NCBI RefSeq assembly: GCF_012273895.1
Contig: NC_052107.1
Span: forward strand, 5,518,001-5,582,000
Length of the DNA stretch: 64,000 nt
From: Zerene cesonia
Lineage: Eukaryota > Arthropoda > Insecta > Lepidoptera > Pieridae
Direction: 5' to 3'
The notes under the pieces are model-generated. The model was not told the origin of the DNA. It searched no databases and saw only the letters and a program-made list of their open reading frames with translations. Position numbers and translations under genes: made by a program. Within the stretch, counting starts at the first letter, position 1. Every line of letters starts with the position of its first letter. This document shows, piece after piece, positions 57,463-64,000 of this stretch.

Positions 57463-58462
57463 NNNNNNNNNNNNNNNNNNNNNNNNNNNNNNNNNNNNNN
57501 NNNNNNNNNNNNNNNNNNNNNNNNNNNNNNNNNNNNNNNNNNNNNNNNNNNNNNNNNNNNNNNNNNNNNNNNNNNNNNNNNNNNNNNNNNNNNNNNNNNN
57601 NNNNNNNNNNNNNNNNNNNNNNNNNNNNNNNNNNNNNNNNNNNNNNNNNNNNNNNNNNNNNNNNNNNNNNNNNNNNNNNNNNNNNNNNNNNNNNNNNNNN
57701 NNNNNNNNNNNNNNNNNNNNNNNNNNNNNNNNNNNNNNNNNNNNNNNNNNNNNNNNNNNNNNNNNNNNNNNNNNNNNNNNNNNNNNNNNNNNNNNNNNNN
57801 NNNNNNNNNNNNNNNNNNNNNNNNNNNNNNNNNNNNNNNNNNNNNNNNNNNNNNNNNNNNNNNNNNNNNNNNNNNNNNNNNNNNNNNNNNNNNNNNNNNN
57901 NNNNNNNNNNNNNNNNNNNNNNNNNNNNNNNNNNNNNNNNNNNNNNNNNNNNNNNNNNNNNNNNNNNNNNNNNNNNNNNNNNNNNNNNNNNNNNNNNNNN
58001 NNNNNNNNNNNNNNNNNNNNNNNNNNNNNNNNNNNNNNNNNNNNNNNNNNNNNNNNNNNNNNNNNNNNNNNNNNNNNNNNNNNNNNNNNNNNNNNNNNNN
58101 NNNNNNNNNNNNNNNNNNNNNNNNNNNNNNNNNNNNNNNNNNNNNNNNNNNNNNNNNNNNNNNNNNNNNNNNNNNNNNNNNNNNNNNNNNNNNNNNNNNN
58201 NNNNNNNNNNNNNNNNNNNNNNNNNNNNNNNNNNNNNNNNNNNNNNNNNNNNNNNNNNNNNNNNNNNNNNNNNNNNNNNNNNNNNNNNNNNNNNNNNNNN
58301 NNNNNNNNNNNNNNNNNNNNNNNNNNNNNNNNNNNNNNNNNNNNNNNNNNNNNNNNNNNNNNNNNNNNNNNNNNNNNNNNNNNNNNNNNNNNNNNNNNNN
58401 NNNNNNNNNNNNNNNNNNNNNNNNNNNNNNNNNNNNNNNNNNNNNNNNNNNNNNNNNNNNNN
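57463..58462. other. Assembly gap, 1000 N
   Basis: Fixed-size placeholder. Unlike the other two gaps, its flanks share no direct or inverted repeat. Frames running through it are artefacts. Confidence 1.
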
Positions 58463-58588
58463 ATAGTTTAGCATAACATGAAATGTCACGGTCGGCAGGC
58501 TATGGGTTGTGTTGGCCCGTCCGGCTTCCGAACGACTGCCTCCGTTCCGACTGACTTCCGTGGCGACAAATACGCTTGGATTCCGCAT
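58463..58588 (-). CDS. Partial coding-like segment truncated by the gap
   Basis: A minus-strand ATG frame starts MRNPSVFVATEVSRNGGS and is open for 42 codons until the N run. The DNA is clearly GC-richer than its surroundings. It may be the 5' part of a coding exon, a GC-rich repeat that caused the assembly break, or an untranslated first exon. No acceptor is visible upstream, so if coding it would be a first exon. The upstream context GTAACATGC is only moderate. Confidence 0.25.
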
Positions 58589-60004
58589 GTTACACGTTCA
58601 ATGTCACAACAACGTATAGATTTAAGAAGGTTAAACGTTAATGTCCTTTTATTTTAAATGTGTAGGTGTACTTAGGTTTAGGTATAGATGTGTCGTTAAT
58701 ATATCGATTATATTAATAATAAACCACAAAGGACATAGTAACACTTTGTGCCCTTCTTTTTCACACATATTAAACTTCACAGTTGTCACAACAATTAAAC
58801 TATTAATAGGTTTTGTGAACAAACACTTTTAAGATCTTTTTATATGCAATATAAATACACACACAAAGCTAGAGTCTGAGCTGTATTCCAACATCATAAG
58901 GTTGGTGGTGTTATATTATCAATTTCGAACATTCAAAATTTTATAAGTACGATAAAAAGTACACACTAAATAGCATTTAGGTGTAAGCACCAATTTTAAA
59001 ACAATTTTACATCGTTTTTATAAATTTTCGTGACATAACCATGACCTTGGTTGTTGGTATATCATGTGACCTATACTATGTTACTACCCCTCATTGTATA
59101 AAGTGATTTGCCTCAAGTACAACCACTTTTTGATAGAACTAATAAAAGTCACGCGCAGGTGAAACGTCGTTCCCAAATTGCTCCGGCAATTTAAAGTTTT
59201 GTTTTCCGAATCATCTAAGAAGCAAACTTAAATCGATTCGTTTATCGATGTTTCTCGAACGATTTAACTTGTAGTCGCGTTTTATATGCTCATTTATAGG
59301 GAGACGATACAATGCAACCTCACTTTTTATTACTATTTCCTACACTACTCTTCTGAATAAATACTTCAATATGTTACGCATATATTAATACCCGTTTCAT
59401 TATACCAGGTAGGGTACAAGTACCTCATGTAAAGTGCTTCATTTTAACATCGTTAAGGTTTTTCATATTATAAAAATTATAAAATATCTGTAATTTACAA
59501 ACCTATGTGAATCTTTCGTAGAATTAAATTTCCATGAATCCTTTTTGTGTTATAACCAATTTTCGTATACTTCTAGGAACATGTATTAACGATACTAGCT
59601 GGCTATCATTTTCTTCATTTAGATTGTTTTTAATAATATTATATGATTTAAATATTGTTGTTTCAAACATATATATTTCATAAGGGCTGGATGAAATTGG
59701 GTCACAGTACCTTACTCAGTCGATATTGTATTGATAAAGTAATACTGCTAAGCTTTTGTTTTAAAATTATTCATTTTTATCTAGACATATAAAAAAAATA
59801 TCTGTATAAAAAATGTACTGAATAACTGAGGTCAATATTTTGGATTAATTGCAATTTACATTCACCGCTATTTCGCCTTTCGATGATCGCCTTTAATAAA
59901 AAGCTTTTAATATACTTTAATAGAACTAAAAACAAACTAACATTAAATCAAACTTAAAGTTATTTAAATTCAGTGGAAATAGTATACAAATTGATTCCAC
60001 TTAC
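58589..60004. other. Unannotated AT-rich DNA
   Basis: Nothing recognised. It would be intron if the 60005-60127 exon is real. Confidence 0.4.
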
Positions 60005-60127
60005 ACCAAACATTATGCAAACCAAAACAAGTATGCAGCTCTTAATAACAACTTCAATAAACGTTTCAAAAGATAGAAGCAAGGAAAAATGGAACCAGTG
60101 ATCCGATTTAGTAAAATTTTTATGCGC
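60005..60127 (-). CDS. Candidate exon with a membrane segment
   Basis: The acceptor GTGCTTACGTTTTATATTCAG (AG at 60128-60129) and the donor TTTGGT/GTAAGTGG bound 123 nt, exactly 41 open codons in phase 0-0. The translation starts AHKNFTKSDHWFHFSLL. After SFETFIEVVIK it has a hydrophobic run (SCILVLVCIMFG) long enough, with its neighbours, for a membrane segment. It has one sequon (NFT). Phase 0 entry fits the phase 0 donor of the candidate exon at 60757-60972. AT-rich hydrophobic codons are easy to obtain by chance, so the splice sites carry most of the weight. Confidence 0.38.
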
Positions 60128-60756
60128 CTGAATATAAAACGTAAGCACACAGCGGTGTTATTGCTCAGTTTGTTTTAATGCGAACAAAAGCTAGATCTTG
60201 TGTTGTTTTAAACACATTCAGTGATGCTACAGAGCTGTAACAATAACGGAGGGACTACAATGCGGACGATAATACAAGAAATATTTACTGACTTTGAATG
60301 TCATGTCTTAGTGGATGAATGTGAGCATTGTTAGTATTTGAACGAATACAGTGATTTTTCTATTTTCCATTCGTCTTTCTTGACTGAATATTTACTTGAC
60401 TTTTTAGCCTTTGTTGTGTTTCAGTGAGGTTTTTTTAGGTATATACGTATATAAACAATTTACTTTATTTTAGCTTTGTACTGCAGTTTTGTATGCGGAA
60501 TAAATAACGTGGAAAAACTTTCTTCTTCTATTTCAATTCTTAAGAAAGAGTGTTTCAAAAAGAAATACATCTTATCAATCCAAATTTCATCAAAATGAGA
60601 GCTATTGTTGTTTTTATTTACTAGTACGTATTGTTAAATAATCATTTTCTATGCACTACCAAAACTTCATTCATATAATATCAACCATACCAACAAGGTT
60701 ATTTCTAATACAGTAATCTAAAAAAGTGGTACATTATATCGACGGGTGCTGCTTAC
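60128..60756. other. Possible intron
   Basis: Lies between two phase-compatible exon candidates on the minus strand. Otherwise no feature. Confidence 0.3.
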
Positions 60757-60972
60757 TGTTATTTTGTCAATTTTGTCAAAACGCTTATCGATCAAGTTGG
60801 TCGTGATTTTGTTGAAATAGGGCGTTCCGTCAACAAATATAGGTGTGTGTTGACATTGAGAATATTGGATTTGATGATATGTGATAGTTTCGTTTATCCT
60901 GATACAAGACGATAGGGCACTTGTTTGTAAAATTGCGTTGTCAGAATATATCTTTAAATTTGACATGTGCAT
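60757..60972 (-). CDS. Candidate first coding exon, 72 codons
   Basis: An ATG at 60972 opens a frame (MHMSNLKIYSDNAILQTSAL...) that reads through well-mixed codons to a donor ATAACA/GTAAGCAG after exactly 72 codons (phase 0). Without splicing it continues 12 codons to a TAG (60718). Splicing to 60005-60127 would give a 113-residue open product ending in a membrane segment and then another phase 0 donor, so further exons would follow. One sequon (NET) lies near residue 27. No signal peptide or family was recognised. Confidence 0.3.
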
Positions 60973-62559
60973 CTATGAGTGATTTTTTATTGATATCACG
61001 TGAAAGTATGTGGGCTGTGGTATGATTTTTTAAATGTATTTGTAGGAAAAGCATGTTGATTATGTGTTTATGACACTTTATGTCAAGAAAAGGAAATCAA
61101 TATTTTCAACTGTAGTCACTACATTGTACTAAATATCTTATCACTTTAAGTGAGAGGCTTAAAGAATATAATTATATACTGATGCGGCATTTTCATATAA
61201 TTTGTTGACATATCTAGAGATATCATTAGGTTGAAATTATCGCAAATTAGGTATTATTATGTTATAATTTATAAAATATTTCTTTAGAATACAATTTTAG
61301 CAGATATGCTACAGCTATGAAGCTATGCTATGAAAAAGAGAAGAGTTTCTGCAGAATATTTTCAAAGCAAAACCTACGTTTCATTAACGCAAAAGGACTG
61401 ACGGCCGTACTTTTAGTATCATGTGATTAAAATAGTTCAACTGTGCGATCGTTTAAAATTTAAACAACATTTTCTCTTGTACCCGAAACTTCGTCTGCGT
61501 GGACTATATAAAGTAATTTATGATTTTTTCTTAATATATGAATGATGGTTTTAAGCAGAGAAATTTATTTTTATTCTATGGCATATTTTTTATAAACTAT
61601 ATAACATTTTTATTGATTATCATTTCATACTTTTTAACTCTTTCATTATTGATGTAGATTTGTGACTACCTTTTACAGGAAACAAAAAACACCATTACAA
61701 AATAACAGTTTCACTTATGTCGAATTACTCGAGTAGGCAACGATAAAGCGAGCCCACATTTCAAGCATTTCGCTATTGAACTGCCAAAAACAAATCACGT
61801 GAACTTGTATTGCGGTAAACAACCTCAAGCCTAAGATTTTTTGAACGTGATCCGAAACTCGAAGCAGCGGTTTTGGCTGAAGTAGGCTCTTTCAGATTTT
61901 TCACGGAAAGCTCTCGAATGCCATCGATATTTTGCTCATGCATGAGCTACTCTCCTTTGACGTGCACTGGTGGAAATCACAGCATTACTATGCATACAAA
62001 ATTCGCGTTGAATGTATGAATTGCTCAAAAGAATTGGTGCAAAGGTCCTAATATTGTAGTCTGCTCATGAAGAGAAAATTTTTCTACATTATTTTTTCAA
62101 ATTATTTACAAAAGCGAATCCAGATAAACCTTATTCCGAATAAGTGTATTTCATAGTTTTTACGTTACACTTTCATATTTGCAAAATCAATACACTAAAC
62201 ATAGCGGAGCGAACTGTATGCCCGATTTCATATCTATTCCGAGCGCCTATCAAATATTTCATAGCAAACGTACCCCAATGTGAAAGTGCAGCTCGGAAGA
62301 CATCTGGCGTTACAAGACAAAATTCAATTATTTGAAACGACCAGCTTATCTCCTAGTATTTTAGAAGTATTAATAAAAATGTAAAAGGCTTAGACATAGG
62401 TATATTAAGAGAGCGAAGAAGCCACAAGCTTAGTGCTACAATTTGCATAATAAAGTATCTCCTAAGAGAGTGCCACATTTAAAACGTTCTTCGTTTTGAG
62501 GTCAAGAGGAAGGATTGACTTTTATTATAATATATATCAAGAGGAGCGATTTTATGTAG
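60973..62559. other. Unannotated DNA, possible 5' region
   Basis: A GC-richer piece at 61720-61990 has a 30-codon minus frame (RWHSRAFREKSERAYF) without a donor. A frame at 62144-62335 is of chance length. If the minus-strand model starting at 60972 and the plus-strand exon at 62560 are both real, this would be a divergent intergenic or promoter region. Confidence 0.3.
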
Positions 62560-62625
62560 GTTATATCCACTTTACGTATAATTCGTATGTCCACGAAAAT
62601 CCCTGGTAGCATGCTCGGCTACGAG
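62560..62625 (+). CDS. Candidate short exon, unknown protein
   Basis: The acceptor GCGATTTTATGTAG and the donor TACGAG/GTGAGTCA bound 66 nt, 22 open codons in phase 0-0. The reading is VISTLRIIRMSTKIPGSML then GYE. Alternatively the internal ATG at 62587 in CGTATGTCC starts a first coding exon MSTKIPGSMLGYE. The donor is close to consensus. A 66-nt open segment is short, so chance is a serious alternative. Confidence 0.22.
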
Positions 62626-63544
62626 GTGAGTCATTATAATTATCATCCATTGTGACATTTGATGAACGTATATTGAATGGCTGAAACAACAGCTATATTA
62701 TTGTCACTTAACGTTAAAAATCATTATAGGTTAAATACATCACTAGTGGTCCGCCGTTCGTCTGAGAATTTTTTTTTTGTAATAAGTCTAGTATTCCCTG
62801 AGATGAGCGCGTTAAACAAATCAGCCGTAAAATTGTAGTGATATTCTTTATCATAATTTGATTATCTTATTATAGTTTAATGGGTAGATAAAAATAAAAT
62901 GAATAAGTATTATACAAATATCTCGAGAATCTGTTCTCCTATTTGTTTCTATGAAAAGACAATAAGATTGTAATCGGCTGTGGAATTTCGTTGTGAACCG
63001 AATAAAATGTCTATTGCACACCCCAGCCGGGGCTATGGGACTTTTCAATATAAAATGGGCCATCAAAAGCAATTAAAGCGTGGCAGTGTAATAAAAACGT
63101 CATCTCCCAATTCACGGAACCAATTTGCCCATTCACTTATACCAGCTGTGCAGGGCTGAGGTAATTTCGCTCCATTTACGTATAATATCGTCCAAGTGAT
63201 TGATAGTGTATGGTTGTTTGTCGAGCGCACGCGCAGACACATGCTTTTCGAAATTGATTCTTAAAATTTTAAAAATTTATGAGGCCATTATCAGCGAACT
63301 ATTTAATCCTGACTGTTATCGTATATGTGCGTATAATGTATGGATTAATTTAAATACATATAATTAATTTAAACAGACAACTTTAAGCGAAGATAAACAT
63401 AGTACAATTCTTTATTGAAAATTGGACCCATTTTGGTCAATCTATTGGTGAAGCTGACTAAATAATACTACCACAATAATTCATGGAGAGAAAATTCCTA
63501 AACATATACGAGAAAATTCCTAAACATGCACTAAGTATTAATAT
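62626..63544. other. Unannotated DNA
   Basis: Nothing recognised. A short ACACCCCAGCCGGGGCTATGG word at about 63018 is a local GC peak. Confidence 0.4.
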
Positions 63545-63826
63545 CATATCCGTATCAGCGATAAGTCGGGGTTCGAGACCAGGCGAGCGTGCAAGAAATA
63601 AATTTTCAATTTATCTGCAGATATGGATAAAATCATCACTGCTCAAAACGGTGAAGGAAAACATCGTGAGAAAACCGGCATGTCTCAGAATCAAAAATTC
63701 GACGACATGTGACATCTGCCAACCCGCACTTGGCCAGCGTGGTGGATTATGGCCTAAACCCCTCATAGGAGGCCTGTGTCCCAGCAGTGGGAACATATAT
63801 GGAGGGATGATGATGATGGTGATGAT
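63545..63826 (+). repeat. tRNA-headed SINE copy, head truncated
   Basis: GATAAGTCGGGGTTCGAGACC (B box 63570-63580) is followed by GGCGAGCGTGCAAGAAATAAA, ACGGTGAAGGAAAACATCGTG, CATGTGACATCTGCCAACCC, CGCACTTGGCCAGCGTGGTGG and CCCAGCAGTGGGAACATATA, and a tail of (ATG)n. It is the same family as 38599-38928 in plus orientation. The A box half of the tRNA head is missing. The 124-codon plus frame and the 79-codon minus frame over it are repeat artefacts. Confidence 0.85.
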
Positions 63827-64000
63827 TAATATTGTAAGATTATTATACATAAAATAGAAGATTTAATTTAGAATGACCTAGGTCTTCTTAGTAACAATGT
63901 TCCGAAACACAAACGCATTATTTACCTTTTAAGTGATCATTAAATCTTATTTATTATTACGTAGAAAAACAACCATTTTACGGGTTTTGCAGAAAATTTA

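Noticed and set aside
57353..58588. 411-codon minus-strand frame
   Set aside because: It spans the third gap. Only the 42 codons at the right edge are real sequence.
63483..63857. 124-codon plus frame and 79-codon minus frame
   Set aside because: Both lie on a SINE copy. The translations are repeat artefacts.
1..64000. CRISPR array, operon, phage or bacterial mobile element
   Set aside because: No regularly spaced repeats, ribosome-binding sites or dense coding. The base composition and repeats are those of an insect nuclear genome.

Overview
This window is nuclear DNA from an insect, most likely a moth or butterfly. It is AT-rich (about two thirds A+T by eye), has no bacterial-style gene packing, and carries interspersed repeats I recognise from lepidopteran genomes: a tRNA-headed SINE with a tail containing the words CCCAGCAGTGGGAAC and (ATG)n, a second tRNA-like SINE, several short elements beginning ACTAGCTGCGCCCCGCGG, a long element ending in (TA)n and CAAGAATTGCTCGTTTAAA, and the decayed 3' end of an RTE-like LINE. 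The species cannot be fixed from the sequence.

No complete protein-coding gene can be identified. The only fully secure gene is a tRNA-Gly(GCC) at 43412-43482. The best protein-coding evidence is an internal exon on the minus strand (45694-45810, 49% GC, strong splice sites, symmetric phase 1). Other minus-strand exon candidates lie at 60757-60972 plus 60005-60127 (phase-compatible, with a membrane segment), 56610-56682 and 2706-2880. Weaker plus-strand candidates lie at 10402-10519, 30843-30952, 49699-49847 and 62560-62625. None was recognised as a known family. The phases of 60005-60127, 56610-56682 and 45694-45810 do not join directly, so they are not consecutive exons of one transcript. 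At this base composition I estimate by hand that ATG-started open frames of 110-120 codons occur roughly 0.3 to 0.8 times by chance in 64 kb on both strands. Perhaps two exon-like segments with matching splice signals would also arise by chance, so all low-confidence CDS entries should be read with that in mind.

Layout: 1-32 kb is mostly unannotated sequence with scattered SINE copies and foldbacks. Three runs of exactly 1000 N (32851-33850, 39922-40921, 57463-58462) are scaffold gaps. The first has a 77-bp direct duplication on its two sides and the second has 67-bp inverted flanks. 34-44 kb is the most repeat-dense part: LINE remnant, a full SINE with target-site duplication, and the tRNA-Gly gene inside a cluster of same-orientation repeats. 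44-64 kb holds the best exon candidates, further repeats, and a SINE copy split by a 71-bp hairpin-rich insertion. I saw no CRISPR array, operon, integron, bacterial mobile element or clear novel system. The most unusual items are structural: perfect foldbacks, modular SINE-like elements that exchange heads and tails, and the gap flanks.
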